A stretch of DNA of 64,000 bases from Embleya scabrispora (GCF_002024165.1 NZ_MWQN01000003.1:992001-1056000), one strand, 5' to 3'. Shown: positions 27,274-37,466, counted from the first letter of the stretch. Notes: generated by a model from the letters alone, not told the origin. Made by a program: numbers and translations.

Positions 27274-28394
27274 GCGGGGGCCTCCGTACGGTCGGCGACA
27301 TCGAGGCGCGCCACCACCTCGAAGACGCCCAGGCCGGCCGAGGCGCGCAACTCGCCGCCGTGGCCGCGCAGCCGGGCGTCCAAGCCGGCCAGGCCGGTGC
27401 CTCCGGGGCGTCTTCCGTGCGTCGCGCCGTCGTTGCGAATCGTGAGCCGGCGGCCGTCTGCGGACACGTCGATCGAGGCGGTGGTGGCCGCCGCATGCCG
27501 CAGGATGTTGGTCGTGGCCTCCCGCACCACCAGGCCGAACAGCGTGCCGGCCCGGTCCGGCAGCGGGGGTGGGCTCGCGTAGCGGCACTCGATCCCGGCC
27601 GCGGTCAACACCGCCGCCGCGTTGGCCAGTTCGGCGGGGAAGGACACCTCGCGGTAGCCGTGTACCAGGCCCCGGGTGTCGGTCGCCGCCTCGCGGGCCA
27701 GTGCCTCCACCTCGCCGATCTGCGCGGCGGCGGCCGAGGGGTCTCTCTCGACCAGCCGCCGGGCGAGTTCGCTCTTGACCGCGATCACGGTCAGCGTGTG
27801 GCCCTGGATGTCGTGCAGGTCCGCGGCGAACCGCAGCCGTTCGTTGGCCACGGCCAACTCGCCCGCGATCCGGCGCGCGTCGTCGAGTTCGACGAACTGG
27901 CGCCAGACCCAGTCGTTGACCACGCAGGTCAGCGCCACACCGGTGGTGATGATCAGCGCGCCGACCGTCTGATCCGGATTCTCCCCCGGCGACGGCCCGA
28001 GGAGTATCGGCAGCGCCGCTGTCACCAGCAGGCCCGCGGTCAGGACCCGCCACCGACGACCGCGGGCGTACATCGTCAGCAGCCCCACGGCGGTGGCGAG
28101 CGGCATGGGCCACGGGAATATCGCGTCGTGGGCCAGCGCCGCCGCGGAGACCCCGAGGGCCACCGCGCAGGTCACCGTCAGGAGACCGCGCGGCGGCGTG
28201 CCGGCCCAGTGCCGGGCGGTGGCGAACAACAGTCCGCAGCAGCCGATCGCGGCCACGGCGAACGGCCACCCGTTGTCGCCGTGGACCGCCTCGACCACCG
28301 CGAGCACCGCTGGGATGCCCGGGACCAGCACCACGGCCGACAGCAGCGACCACGCGGTGAAGCGGCGTGCCCGTCGCATCGTGGAGGAGACCAT
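27270..28394 (-). CDS. DesK-type sensor histidine kinase
   Basis: 374 residues. About five to six membrane segments occupy residues 10-150. The phosphoacceptor His lies in DLHDIQGHTL, and the compact HATPase domain ends with GTGLAGLDARLRGHGGEL. It overlaps the regulator gene by four bases. Its short loops suggest sensing within the membrane, as for DesK. Divergent from the ABC exporter at 28524-30142. Confidence 0.9.
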   Translation of the reverse strand: MVSSTMRRARRFTAWSLLSAVVLVPGIPAVLAVVEAVHGDNGWPFAVAAIGCCGLLFATARHWAGTPPRGLLTVTCAVALGVSAAALAHDAIFPWPMPLATAVGLLTMYARGRRWRVLTAGLLVTAALPILLGPSPGENPDQTVGALIITTGVALTCVVNDWVWRQFVELDDARRIAGELAVANERLRFAADLHDIQGHTLTVIAVKSELARRLVERDPSAAAAQIGEVEALAREAATDTRGLVHGYREVSFPAELANAAAVLTAAGIECRYASPPPLPDRAGTLFGLVVREATTNILRHAAATTASIDVSADGRRLTIRNDGATHGRRPGGTGLAGLDARLRGHGGELRASAGLGVFEVVARLDVADRTEAPA

Positions 28395-28523
28395 GTGCCC
28401 AGCGTAGGTGCGCGGCCGGGGCTCGCTCCCGGTGATCGGTCATCGGCGGGCATGACATTTGTCAGCCGGGGAGCGGACACCGGGCCACTACCGGGCGCGG
28501 GCGGCCGGCCACACGCTGGCGTC

Positions 28524-29435
28524 ATGGATGCGACGATGATCGAAGTACGCGGACTGCGTTGCTCGTACGGCGCCTTCGAGGCCGTCTCCGGGGTCGACCT
28601 CGACGTGCGCCGGGGCGAGGTGTACGCCCTGTTGGGCACCAACGGCGCGGGGAAGACCACCACGCTGGAGACCCTGGAAGGCCACCGCCGGCCGACCTCG
28701 GGGTCGGTGCGGGTGCTCGGCGGCGATCCGCGCTCGACCGCGGTGCGGTTGCGGACGGGAATGATGCTCCAGGAGTCGGGGTTCGCGGCCGAGTTGACGC
28801 CGATCGAGACGCTGCGGTTGTGGAGCCGGGTCGCGCGGCGCGAGGACGACGACGAGGCGTTGATCGACCGGCTCGGGCTGACCCGGCGGCGCGACGTCCG
28901 GGTCAACCGGTTGTCGGGCGGCGAGCGGCGGCGGCTCGACCTGGCGATGGCGGTGTACGGGCGGCCCGAACTGCTGTTCCTCGACGAGCCGACCGCCGGA
29001 CTGGATCCGCAGACGCGTGATCTCCTGTGGGACCTGCTGCGCGAGTTGTCGGCGGATGGCACCACGGTGGTGCTGACCACGCACTACCTGGAGGAGGCGA
29101 GCACGCTGGCCGACCGGATCGCGATCATGCGCGAGGGGCGGATCGCGGTCGAGGGCACCCTGGCCGAACTGCTCGCCCCGTACCCCGCCCGGATCTCCTT
29201 CGATCTCCCCGACGGACCGGCCGCGACCGACCTGCCGCTCGCGGTGGACGTGGCCGCCAGCCGGGGCAACCGGGTCACCGTGACCACCGACGAGCCGGAG
29301 CGCGCCATGGTGATGCTGCTCGCCTGGGCGGACGGGCGCGGCGTGCGCCTGCGCGGCTTGGTGACCCGGCCGGCGACGCTGGACGACGTCTTCCGGGCCG
29401 TCGCGAACCCCGCGCCGACGGGGGTGGCCGCGTGA
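28524..29435 (+). CDS. ABC-2 exporter ATP-binding protein
   Basis: 303 residues. Walker A GTNGAGKTTT, signature LSGGERRRLDLAMA, Walker B LLFLDEPTAGLDP and H-loop TTHYLEEA are intact, followed by an ~80-residue C-terminal domain typical of DrrA/CcmA-type exporters. The permease gene begins inside its stop codon. Probably exports a drug, lipid or peptide under control of the divergent DesKR-like pair. Confidence 0.92.
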   Translation: MDATMIEVRGLRCSYGAFEAVSGVDLDVRRGEVYALLGTNGAGKTTTLETLEGHRRPTSGSVRVLGGDPRSTAVRLRTGMMLQESGFAAELTPIETLRLWSRVARREDDDEALIDRLGLTRRRDVRVNRLSGGERRRLDLAMAVYGRPELLFLDEPTAGLDPQTRDLLWDLLRELSADGTTVVLTTHYLEEASTLADRIAIMREGRIAVEGTLAELLAPYPARISFDLPDGPAATDLPLAVDVAASRGNRVTVTTDEPERAMVMLLAWADGRGVRLRGLVTRPATLDDVFRAVANPAPTGVAA

Positions 29436-30142
29436 AGGGCACCGCCTGGCGGGCCGTGGCCGCCGCCGAACTGCGCATCATGCTGCGCGACAAGACGGTC
29501 GCGGCCACGGTGGTACTGCTGCCGCTGTTCGTCGCGTCCACCGCGTTGGCCTCGCCGACGCCGGACACGGTCGCGCATTCCGTGTTGTTCATGCTGCTGA
29601 TCGGGGTGCACGCGACACTCGCCGCCACGCTCGCGGCCCGGCGCAAGGACCTGTTTCTCAAACGTCTGCGCAGCGGCGCGGACCCCGACGCGTCGATCAT
29701 CGTCGGGCTGGTGCTGCCGGCGGTCCTGGTCACGTGCGGCCAACTCGTGCTGCTGGTCGTCGTGTTGTCGTATACCAGTCTCTCCGCCCCCGACAACGCG
29801 GGGCTGCTCGTCCTGGCGATCGTGAGCGGGGCGCTGATGTGTACGGGGGTCGCGATGGCCACCTCGGCGTTCACCGCGTCGGCGGAGCAGGCGCAGGTCA
29901 CCACGATGCCGTTCCTGGTCGTGGCCATCGGCGGCAACCTGCTCGTGCAGGAGCGGGCCCCGGAGCACCTGCGATGGCTCGGCTACCTGGTCCCCGGCGA
30001 CGGCGTGGTGGACCTCGCCATCGGGGCCTGGGAAGGGATGGGCGTGGGCAGCGCGTTCCTGGCGCTGGCGTCGGTGACCGCCTGGACGCTGATCGGCGCC
30101 GCGCTCGGCATCCGGCTGTTCCGCTGGGAGCCCCGACACTGA
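29432..30142 (+). CDS. ABC-2 type exporter permease
   Basis: 236 residues from a GTG that overlaps the ATPase stop by four bases. About six membrane segments, the usual number for ABC-2 permeases such as DrrB; the loop RRKDLFLKRLRSG resembles the coupling helix region that contacts the ATPase. Substrate unknown. Confidence 0.88.
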   Translation: MKGTAWRAVAAAELRIMLRDKTVAATVVLLPLFVASTALASPTPDTVAHSVLFMLLIGVHATLAATLAARRKDLFLKRLRSGADPDASIIVGLVLPAVLVTCGQLVLLVVVLSYTSLSAPDNAGLLVLAIVSGALMCTGVAMATSAFTASAEQAQVTTMPFLVVAIGGNLLVQERAPEHLRWLGYLVPGDGVVDLAIGAWEGMGVGSAFLALASVTAWTLIGAALGIRLFRWEPRH

Positions 30143-30301
30143 GCCCGCTCGGGCCCACAACTAGCCAAGATGTGCCGATTGTTCGAGATTCGTTGCCGCA
30201 GAACCGTTCCGCTGTGAGGGTGTTCCTCGCTCGGGCGACGAACCCGGCGCGCCGGCGATCGGTTTCGTCGTCGCGGCCCGTCTTCCACCCGAGGAGCCTC
30301 G

Positions 30302-31849
30302 ATGCATCGCAGAACGCTGACGGTCGGATCGGTCCTGGCCCTGCTGGCCGGCCTGGGAATCGGCACCACCACACCCTCGAACGCGGCCCCGCCATCGAAC
30401 TCCCCAGCCGCCGCCCGCGGCGCCGCGATCGAGGCGGCCGACCGCGCCGTCTCCGGCGACTCGGGCAACCTCGCCAAGGCACCCGGCGAGCGGTACCGGC
30501 GGGGCATGGTGACGCCCTGGCTCGACAACCTCTACTCGATCGCCTACACCCGCACCTATCGCGGCCTGCCCGTGGTGGGCGGCGACGCCGCCGTGCTGGC
30601 CGACGGCACCGGCCGGGTCCGGGCCGTGGAGACCGCCGACGGCCCGCGCATCGACGTGCCGACCGCGCCGACCGTACCCGCCGCGAGCGCCGAGGCGAGC
30701 GCGCGCACCCGACTCGCCGCCGTGGACCGGGTCGAGACACCCCGCCTGGTGGTGCAACTCGACCCCGCGAATGCCCACTTGGCCTGGGAAACGGTAGTGA
30801 CCGGCCGGGTCGGGAACGCGCCGAGCAGGCTGCACGTGTTCGTCGACGCCCGTTCCGGCGCGGTGCTCGACACCGCGACCTACGACGACGTCCACGCCGG
30901 CACCGGGCACAGCAAGTGGAACGGCCCCGACCCGATCACCATCACCACCGCCTCCAGCGGTTCCACCTCCTTCATGAACGACCTGACCCGCCCCGGCCTG
31001 ACCTGTTCCAAGTACAACGGCGCGGTGTTGGCCAAGACCGTCGACGACTGGGGCAACGCGAACCCGACCACGATCGAGACCGGCTGCGTCGACTCGATGT
31101 GGGCGGCGCAGAAGGAATGGGACATGCTCCGCGACTGGCTCGGTCGCAACGGCCACAACGGCGCCGGCGGTACCGTACCGGTGGTCGTCGGTCTCCCCAC
31201 CGTGAACGCCTACTTCGACGGCAACAAGGTGCTCATCGGCCACGACACCAAAAGTCAATGGCTCGGCGCGATGGACATCGTGGGCCACGAGTACGGACAT
31301 GTGGTCGACAAGACCTCCCCGGGCTCGTTCATGCAAGCCGGCCTCAGCGAGGGCACCGGCGACATCTTCGGCGCGCTCACCGAGTTCTACGCCAACGAAC
31401 CCGCACCGTTCGACACCCCCGATTACACCGTCGGCGAGATGGTCTTTCTCGACGGTGGCGGACCGCTGCGCCACATGTACAACCCCTCGCTGACCGGCGA
31501 CCCGAACTGCTACAGCTCGACACTGCCGCCGGACGAGCACAAGGCGTCCGGTCCGTTGAACCACTGGTTCTATCTGCTCGCCGAAGGCTCCAATCCGGGC
31601 GGCGGCAAGCCTGCCAGCCCGACCTGCAACCACTCCACGGTCACCGGAGTGGGCATCAAGACCGCCGGTCGCGTCTTCTACGGCGGCCTGTTGTCGCGGC
31701 CGTCCGGCATCGACTACAAGAAGCTGCGCACGCTCACCGTACAAGCGGCCAAGACCCTCGACCCGACCTGCGTCGTCTGGAAGGCGACCCGGGACGCCTG
31801 GAGCGCGGTCGGCGTCCCGGTGCAGTCCGGCGAACCCCTCTGCGTCTGA
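30302..31849 (+). CDS. Secreted M4 (thermolysin-like) neutral metalloprotease
   Basis: 515 residues. Sec signal peptide to about residue 29 (LALLAGLGIGTTTPSNAA), an FTP/PepSY propeptide to about 200, then the catalytic domain. The zinc site HEYGH is at 329-333, with the third ligand Glu350 in LSEGTGD, and the C-terminal helical domain contains [11 protein letters not shown] with the probable transition-state His. It is a paralogue of the first half of the next gene. The 5' leader from about 30213 is also similar to that of the next gene. Confidence 0.93.
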   Translation: MHRRTLTVGSVLALLAGLGIGTTTPSNAAPPSNSPAAARGAAIEAADRAVSGDSGNLAKAPGERYRRGMVTPWLDNLYSIAYTRTYRGLPVVGGDAAVLADGTGRVRAVETADGPRIDVPTAPTVPAASAEASARTRLAAVDRVETPRLVVQLDPANAHLAWETVVTGRVGNAPSRLHVFVDARSGAVLDTATYDDVHAGTGHSKWNGPDPITITTASSGSTSFMNDLTRPGLTCSKYNGAVLAKTVDDWGNANPTTIETGCVDSMWAAQKEWDMLRDWLGRNGHNGAGGTVPVVVGLPTVNAYFDGNKVLIGHDTKSQWLGAMDIVGHEYGHVVDKTSPGSFMQAGLSEGTGDIFGALTEFYANEPAPFDTPDYTVGEMVFLDGGGPLRHMYNPSLTGDPNCYSSTLPPDEHKASGPLNHWFYLLAEGSNPGGGKPASPTCNHSTVTGVGIKTAGRVFYGGLLSRPSGIDYKKLRTLTVQAAKTLDPTCVVWKATRDAWSAVGVPVQSGEPLCV

Positions 31850-32097
31850 TCCCTCGGCATCCGGGCCCGCACCGCCGAGGGCCCGGACGCCGAACCCGCA
31901 ACAGGCCCGAGGCAGCACTGATTTCGCCACTATTTGCCGGCCTCGCCGCAGCCCTTCGCGCGGCCCTCGTGTCCGTGTGAGTGTTTCGCTCGCTCGGGCA
32001 CGAACCCCGGCCTGCACGGTCGACCGCGGCGCTCACGAGGCGTGCGGTCCAAGCCGGATTCGTGGTCGAGGTCTGCCTTCCCACTCGAGGAGCCTCG

Positions 32098-35000
32098 ATG
32101 AATCGAAGAATGACCACGGCCGGAACCGTTCTGGCCATGCTCACCGGCCTCACCGTGGGCGTGGTGGCCCAGCCGGCGTCAGCCGACCCGCCACAGCCCG
32201 ACTCGCAGGCACTGGCGGTCTCCGCCGCCGACCGTGCCGTCTCCAGCGGCCTCGACACCCTCGCCAAGGGTCCCGACGAGCAGTACCAGCGCCAAACCGT
32301 CACGCCGTGGATCAACGACCTGTACTCGGTCGCCTACCAGCGCACCTACCGCGGCCTGCCGGTCGTCGGCGCGGACGCCGTGGTGATGGCCGACGGCAAG
32401 GGCCGGGTACGGGCGACCCAGTCGTCCACCGACGCCCGAATCTCCGTACCGACCCAGCCCACCATCGCGGCGGGCGCGGCCGAGGCCACCTCCAGGACCA
32501 AGCTGGCGAGCGTGGACCGGGTCGACTCGCACCGCCTGGTCGTCCGGGTCAAGGACGGCAAGAGCGCGCTGGCCTGGGAAACCGTGTTGATCGGCCGGAC
32601 CGCGACCGCGCCCAGCCGGCTGCACGTGTTCGTGGACGCGAGCACGGGCACGGTGCTCGACACCGTCGACGACGTCAAGGCCGGCACCGGCAACAGCCAG
32701 TGGAACGGCCCCAATCCGCTCGCGATCGACACCACGAACTCCGGTGGTACGTACTCCCTGCGCGACCCCAACCGGCCGGGTCTGACCTGCGCCGACTACT
32801 CGAGCGGCCAGGTCTTCTCGAAGTCCTCGGACTCGTGGGGCAACGGTCAGGCGTCGAGCAAGGAGACCGGCTGCGTCGACGTCATGTGGGCGGCGCAGAA
32901 GGAATGGAACATGCTCCGCGACTGGCTCGGTCGCAACGGGCACAACGGCAACGGCGGTAGTTGGCCGGTCAAGGTCGGTCTGAACGACGTCAACGCCTAC
33001 TGGGACGGCTCGTCGATCTCCATCGGGCACAACCAGAGCAACCAGTGGATCGGCTCGATGGACGTCGTCGGCCACGAATTCGGCCACGGCATCGACCAGT
33101 TCACCCCGGGCAGCACCAGCGGCGAGGCCGGACTCGGCGAGGCCACCGGCGACATCATGGGCGCGCTGACCGAGGCGTACACCAACGAGCCCTCGCCGTA
33201 CGACGCTCCCGACTACACCGTCGGCGAGACCGTGAACCTGGTGGGCCAGGGCCCGATCCGCTACATGTACAAGCCGTCCACCAACGGCGACCCCGACTGC
33301 TACAGCTCCTCGATTCCCAGCACGGAGGAGCACGCGGCGGCCGGACCGCTCAACCACTGGTTCTACCTGCTCGCCGAGGGCACCAACCCCGGCGGCGGCA
33401 AGCCGACCAGCCCGACCTGCAACAGCAGCACCCTGACCGGGGTCGGCATCCAACAGGCCGGCAAGGTCTTCTACGGCGGCATGCTCCTGAAGACCAGCGG
33501 CATGACCTACAAGCGCTACCGCACCGCGACGCTCAGCGCGGCCAAGACGCTCGACCCGACCTGCGCGCTGTTCACCAAGACCAAGGCCGCCTGGGACGCG
33601 ATCAGCGTGCCCGCGCAGACCGGTGACCCGACCTGCACCCCCGGCCCGGGTCAGAACGACTTCTCGATCACCCTCAACCCGACCGCCGGCACGGTGGCCC
33701 CGGGCGCGTCCGTCACGTCCACGGTGGCCACGACCATCACCGCCGGCCAGGCGCAGACGGTCACCCTGACCGCCTCCAACCTGCCGACCGGTGTGACCGC
33801 CCAGTTCAACCCGGGCAGTGTGCAGTCCGGCGCCAATTCCACGCTGACCCTGTCGGCGAGTTCGACCGCCACGCCGGGCACGTCCACGATCACGGTGACC
33901 GGCACCGGTACCGGCGTGACGCACACCGCGCAGTACACCCTGACGGTCAGCGGCACGTCCTCCCCGATTCCCGACGTCAGCGTCGCGAACGTGCAGGCGC
34001 ACCTGTCCCAGCTGAACACCATCGCGACCCAGAACGGCGGCAACCGCCGTGCGGGCAGCGCCGGTTACACCGCGTCGCTGGCCTATGTGAAGGGTAAGCT
34101 CCAGGCGGCCGGCTACCAGGTCACCGAGCAGACCTGCACCTCCTGCACCTACCGCTCCAACAACCTGATCGCCGACTGGCCCGGCGGCCCCGCCGACTCC
34201 ACCGTCATGTTCGGCGCCCACCTGGACAGCGTCCAGGCCGGCCCCGGCATCAACGACAACGGCTCCGGCTCCGCCACCCTCCTGGAGAACGCGCTCGTCC
34301 TCGCGCAGGCCAACCCGAACCTGACCAAGCACGTGCGGTTCGGCTGGTGGGCCGGCGAGGAACAGGGTCTCCAGGGCTCGCAGTTCTACGTCAGCCAATT
34401 GAGCTCGACCCAGCGCACCGCGATCAAGGGCTACTACAACTTCGACATGGTCGGCTCGCCCAACGGCGGCTACTTCATCAACAACATCAACTCCGCCACC
34501 GCCGCCCCGATGAAGGCCTACTGGGACTCGCTGAACCTGCGCCCGGAGGAGAACGTCGAGGGCCAGGGACGCTCCGACGACGCCTCCTTCCAGCAGGGCG
34601 GCATCCCCACCTCCGGCTACGCGGCCGGTGCCGACGCGCGCAAGACCTCGGCACAGGCGCAGAAGTGGGGCGGACAGGCCAACCAGTCCTACGACTCCTG
34701 CTACCACTCCGCGTGTGACACCACCTCCAACATCAACGCGACGGTTCTGGACCGCAGCGCGGACGGTGTCGCCTACACCATCTGGAAGACCGCGGTCGGC
34801 GGCGGCAACCCCGGCAACGACTTCTCGGTCGGCGTCAGCCCGAACTCGGGCAACACCCAGCCGGGCGGCAACACCACCGCGACCGTCAACACCCAGACCA
34901 CCAGCGGCAACCCGCAGACGGTGAACCTGACCTCCTCCGGCGCGCCGAGCGGCGTGGACGTGACCTTCAACCCGACGTCGGTCCAGTCCGGTGCGTCCTC

Positions 35001-35553
35001 GACGGTGACCTTCCAGGTGGGGGCCAACGTCGCGGCGGGTACGTACCCGATCACCATCACCGGTACCGGCAACGTGCAGCACGCGACGACGTACACGCTG
35101 ACCGTCGGAACCGTCAACCCGGGCAACTCGCTGCAGAACGGCGGCTTCGAGCAGGGCACCGCCAACTGGACGCAGAGCGCCAACGACATCACCAACAGCA
35201 CGCAGGCCACCCCGCACAGCGGTGGCTGGTACGCCTGGATGATGGGTTACGGCAGCACCGCCACCGAGACCCTGAGCCAGTCGAACATCACCGTCCCGGC
35301 CAACGCCAAGCTGCGCGTGTGGGTCAAGATCACCACCGAGGAGGTCGGGAGCACCGTCTACGACACCCTCGATGTCCAGATCAACGGCACCACGCTGGCC
35401 ACCTACTCCAACGCCAACGCGACCGGCACCTATGCGCAGAAGACCGTGGACCTGAGCGCCTACGCGGGCCAGACGGTCAGCCTCCAGTTCTCCGGTTCCG
35501 AGGACGAGTCCGCGACGACCACGTTCTTCGTGGACGACGTCTCGATCTCCTGA
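32098..35553 (+). CDS. Secreted M4 metalloprotease fused to M28 aminopeptidase
   Basis: 1151 residues. Signal peptide to about 29; propeptide to about 200; M4 catalytic domain with HEFGH at 326-330 and GLGEATGD; an Ig-like domain at about 520-620 ([12 protein letters not shown]); an M28 aminopeptidase at about 640-895; a second similar Ig-like domain ([12 protein letters not shown]); and a C-terminal jelly-roll carbohydrate- or protein-binding domain from about 1015. The M28 zinc residues are His708, Asp720, Glu755 (with catalytic Glu754), Asp783 and His870. It thus joins an endopeptidase and an aminopeptidase in one exported chain. Confidence 0.93.
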   Translation: MNRRMTTAGTVLAMLTGLTVGVVAQPASADPPQPDSQALAVSAADRAVSSGLDTLAKGPDEQYQRQTVTPWINDLYSVAYQRTYRGLPVVGADAVVMADGKGRVRATQSSTDARISVPTQPTIAAGAAEATSRTKLASVDRVDSHRLVVRVKDGKSALAWETVLIGRTATAPSRLHVFVDASTGTVLDTVDDVKAGTGNSQWNGPNPLAIDTTNSGGTYSLRDPNRPGLTCADYSSGQVFSKSSDSWGNGQASSKETGCVDVMWAAQKEWNMLRDWLGRNGHNGNGGSWPVKVGLNDVNAYWDGSSISIGHNQSNQWIGSMDVVGHEFGHGIDQFTPGSTSGEAGLGEATGDIMGALTEAYTNEPSPYDAPDYTVGETVNLVGQGPIRYMYKPSTNGDPDCYSSSIPSTEEHAAAGPLNHWFYLLAEGTNPGGGKPTSPTCNSSTLTGVGIQQAGKVFYGGMLLKTSGMTYKRYRTATLSAAKTLDPTCALFTKTKAAWDAISVPAQTGDPTCTPGPGQNDFSITLNPTAGTVAPGASVTSTVATTITAGQAQTVTLTASNLPTGVTAQFNPGSVQSGANSTLTLSASSTATPGTSTITVTGTGTGVTHTAQYTLTVSGTSSPIPDVSVANVQAHLSQLNTIATQNGGNRRAGSAGYTASLAYVKGKLQAAGYQVTEQTCTSCTYRSNNLIADWPGGPADSTVMFGAHLDSVQAGPGINDNGSGSATLLENALVLAQANPNLTKHVRFGWWAGEEQGLQGSQFYVSQLSSTQRTAIKGYYNFDMVGSPNGGYFINNINSATAAPMKAYWDSLNLRPEENVEGQGRSDDASFQQGGIPTSGYAAGADARKTSAQAQKWGGQANQSYDSCYHSACDTTSNINATVLDRSADGVAYTIWKTAVGGGNPGNDFSVGVSPNSGNTQPGGNTTATVNTQTTSGNPQTVNLTSSGAPSGVDVTFNPTSVQSGASSTVTFQVGANVAAGTYPITITGTGNVQHATTYTLTVGTVNPGNSLQNGGFEQGTANWTQSANDITNSTQATPHSGGWYAWMMGYGSTATETLSQSNITVPANAKLRVWVKITTEEVGSTVYDTLDVQINGTTLATYSNANATGTYAQKTVDLSAYAGQTVSLQFSGSEDESATTTFFVDDVSIS

Positions 35554-35586
35554 CCGCGTCCCGAAGAACACCGCATCACGAGTGAT

Positions 35587-35621
35587 CGCCCCGCCCCCGG
35601 CAGCGCGCCGGGGGCGGGGCG
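35587..35621. terminator. Bidirectional terminator after the protease
   Basis: A perfect 14-bp GC stem (35587-35600 with 35608-35621) and 7-base loop lie between the convergent protease and marR genes. Confidence 0.8.
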
Positions 35622-35657
35622 CACCCGTGTCCGGGCCCGCGCGGCGCCGGCCGTGTC

Positions 35658-36125
35658 TCAGGCTCGGTCGTGTGCCCGCAGTCGGCGGCCGACCACGCCC
35701 AACGCCTCGGCCAGTACCGCCAGTTGGTCACGATCCAACACGTCGATCAGGACCTCGCGCACCCGCGCCACGTGCGCGGGCGCGGCGCCGCGCAGCCGCG
35801 CGGATCCCTCGTCGGTCAGCACCGCGTAGACCCCGCGCGCCTGTTCCGGGCACGCGCGCCGGCGGACCAGGCCCAGCTTCTCCAACTGGGCGACCTGGTA
35901 GGTGATCCCGCTCTTCGAGGTGATCAACCGGTCGGCCAGTTCGGCCATCCGCAGTTCGCCGTCGGGCGCGTCCGCCAGGTGCACCAGGATCTCGTACTGC
36001 GGGTGGGACAACCCCGCCTCGTCCTTGAGCTGGCGCTCCAAAGCCCGGTCCACCCGGTGGCCGGCCTCGACGAAGCTCGTCCACGCGGCCATCTCCAGGT
36101 CGTCCAGCCAACGCGGTTCGCTCAT
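35658..36125 (-). CDS. MarR-family transcriptional regulator
   Basis: 155 residues with a winged helix at about 50-115 (MAELADRLITSKSGITYQVAQLEKLG, split at the wing) and flanking dimerisation helices. It is divergent from a DoxX gene; the shared gap holds a perfect 16-base palindrome, the probable operator for both. Confidence 0.9.
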   Translation of the reverse strand: MSEPRWLDDLEMAAWTSFVEAGHRVDRALERQLKDEAGLSHPQYEILVHLADAPDGELRMAELADRLITSKSGITYQVAQLEKLGLVRRRACPEQARGVYAVLTDEGSARLRGAAPAHVARVREVLIDVLDRDQLAVLAEALGVVGRRLRAHDRA

Positions 36126-36179
36126 GCGGCAAACCCTACCCAGCTTGTCGAAGCCGGGGTCGGCCTGTAGCGTCGAAGT

Positions 36180-36195
36180 AGTTCAAATTTGAACT
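36180..36195. promoter_or_regulatory. Perfect palindrome, probable MarR operator
   Basis: AGTTCAAATTTGAACT is a 16-base perfect palindrome in an otherwise GC-rich divergent region, of the TTCAAA-type bound by MarR/MhqR relatives. It lies 55 bases upstream of the MarR start and 119 before DoxX. Confidence 0.75.
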
Positions 36196-36313
36196 GGACC
36201 GCCCGCATCTCGTGGCCCGCATCGCCACACGCGGTGACACCGCGTGCGGCGGTGCGGCATGCCGCACGCCGCAAGATCGCCCCAGCGACCTCGCCATCGA
36301 CAGGAGCACCCGC

Positions 36314-36880
36314 ATGTACTCCCCCGCCGAGACGACCCACCGCGACCCCGATCAGGCGACCCGCACCGCGCCCGCCGGCGCGCCCGGCGCGTCGCTGCAC
36401 GGCTACGACCTCGGCCTGGCCCTGCTGCGCGTCGTGGTCGGCCTGACCATGGCCGCACACGGCTCGCAGAAGCTCTTCGGCTGGTTCGACGGCTCCGGCC
36501 TGGACGGCACCGGCCAGTTCTTCACCATGAGCGGCTACCCGTCCGGCAAGGCGATGGCCACCGTGGCCGGCCTCACCGAGACCTTCGGCGGGCTCGCCCT
36601 CGTCATCGGCCTGTGCACCCCTCTGGCCGCCGCCGGGATCGTGGGCACGATGATCAACGCCATCGCGGTCAAGTGGGACGGCGGCTTCTTCGCACCGAAG
36701 GGCGTGGAGTACGAACTGCTGCTCACCGCGGCCGCCGCCGCACTCGCGCTGACCGGCCCGGGCCGACTGGCCGTGGACCGCTTCCTGCCGATCCTGCGCA
36801 GCCATCGCGTCGCGTACGGCATAGCCGCCGTCGCGGTCGGCGCGCTCACCGCGGGCGTCATCCTGATGTTGCGCGACTGA
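36314..36880 (+). CDS. DoxX-family membrane protein
   Basis: 188 residues with four hydrophobic helices from about residue 40 (LALLRVVVGLTMAAHGSQKL, then TVAGLTETFGGLALVIGL and others). DoxX-like proteins are associated with thiol/redox stress and quinone metabolism. The ATG follows AGGAGC. Control by the divergent MarR protein through the palindrome at 36180 is likely. Confidence 0.87.
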   Translation: MYSPAETTHRDPDQATRTAPAGAPGASLHGYDLGLALLRVVVGLTMAAHGSQKLFGWFDGSGLDGTGQFFTMSGYPSGKAMATVAGLTETFGGLALVIGLCTPLAAAGIVGTMINAIAVKWDGGFFAPKGVEYELLLTAAAAALALTGPGRLAVDRFLPILRSHRVAYGIAAVAVGALTAGVILMLRD

Positions 36881-36908
36881 GCGCGAGGCACGAGCACACC
36901 CCGAAGCA

Positions 36909-36954
36909 CATGCGGCCGCCCCCGGGATCCACGGATCCCGGGGGCGGCCGCATG
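36909..36954 (+). terminator. Terminator of the DoxX gene
   Basis: Two 22-base perfectly complementary arms (36909-36930 and 36933-36954) lie 28 bases after the stop codon. Confidence 0.85.
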
Positions 36955-37034
36955 TCGTGCCTTCGACGTGGGCGCCCGGCACCCGGCATTCCGAATATTT
37001 TCATAGGCCCCGGGGGTATACGACCGACCGAAAC

Positions 37035-37053
37035 GATACCCTGCGGGGGTACC
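37035..37053 (+). promoter_or_regulatory. CsoR operator upstream of csoR
   Basis: GATACCCTGCGGGGGTACC is a GC-centred inverted repeat of the ATACCC...GGGTAT type bound by CsoR. It lies 45 bases before the csoR start, so the repressor is probably autoregulated. A partial copy (GGGGGTATA) lies about 25 bases upstream. Confidence 0.75.
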
Positions 37054-37097
37054 TTGCGGTCGAGCCGAGACCGCATGCGCGACCAGGGAGGCCCGCG

Positions 37098-37379
37098 ATG
37101 ACCGGATACGACGACGGCAAGGACGCCTACCTCGCCCGCCTGAAGCGGGTGGAGGGCCAGGTCAGAGGTCTGCATCGGATGGTGGAGTCGGATGCCTACT
37201 GCATCGACGTGCTGACCCAGGTGTCCGCCGTGACCAAGGCGCTCCAGGCGGTCGCCCTGGGGCTACTGACCGATCACCTGGGCCACTGCGTGGTCCAGGC
37301 CGCCGGGCAGGGCGGCGACGCGGCCGACGCCAAGGTCCGCGAGGCCGCCGACGCGGTGGCCCGATTGGTGCGCTCCTGA
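37098..37379 (+). CDS. csoR: Copper-sensing repressor CsoR
   Basis: 93 residues, all-helical. The copper(I) ligands are in place: Cys35 (AYCIDVL), His60 and Cys64 (DHLGHC), with the N-terminal KRVEGQVRG motif. It binds DNA when copper-free and releases it on Cu(I) binding. First gene of the copper block; three matching operators lie at 37035, 37443 and 39029. Confidence 0.93.
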   Translation: MTGYDDGKDAYLARLKRVEGQVRGLHRMVESDAYCIDVLTQVSAVTKALQAVALGLLTDHLGHCVVQAAGQGGDAADAKVREAADAVARLVRS

Positions 37380-37434
37380 CGGGAGTTCCCCCACCCACAC
37401 CCCCCGCTTCGCAACGGGAATCCATCCCCTCGGG

Positions 37435-37466
37435 TTGACAATATACCCAGGGGGGTATGTTGTAGT
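37435..37466 (+). promoter_or_regulatory. copZ promoter with CsoR operator
   Basis: A TTGACA -35 box (37435-37440) is followed by the operator ATACCCAGGGGGGTAT (37443-37458) and a TATGTT or TGTAGT -10 region. The operator fills the promoter spacer, so CsoR would block polymerase. Confidence 0.8.

Noticed and set aside
32179-35571. A 1130-codon antisense frame over the M4-M28 protease
   Set aside because: Low-complexity Gly/Val/Arg translation typical of the antisense of high-GC genes; the plus-strand gene has full catalytic motifs and a signal peptide.
36252-36267. GC palindrome GTGCGGCATGCCGCAC in the doxX leader
   Set aside because: Symmetric GC words arise often by chance in this DNA; the A/T-rich palindrome at 36180 is a much better operator candidate.
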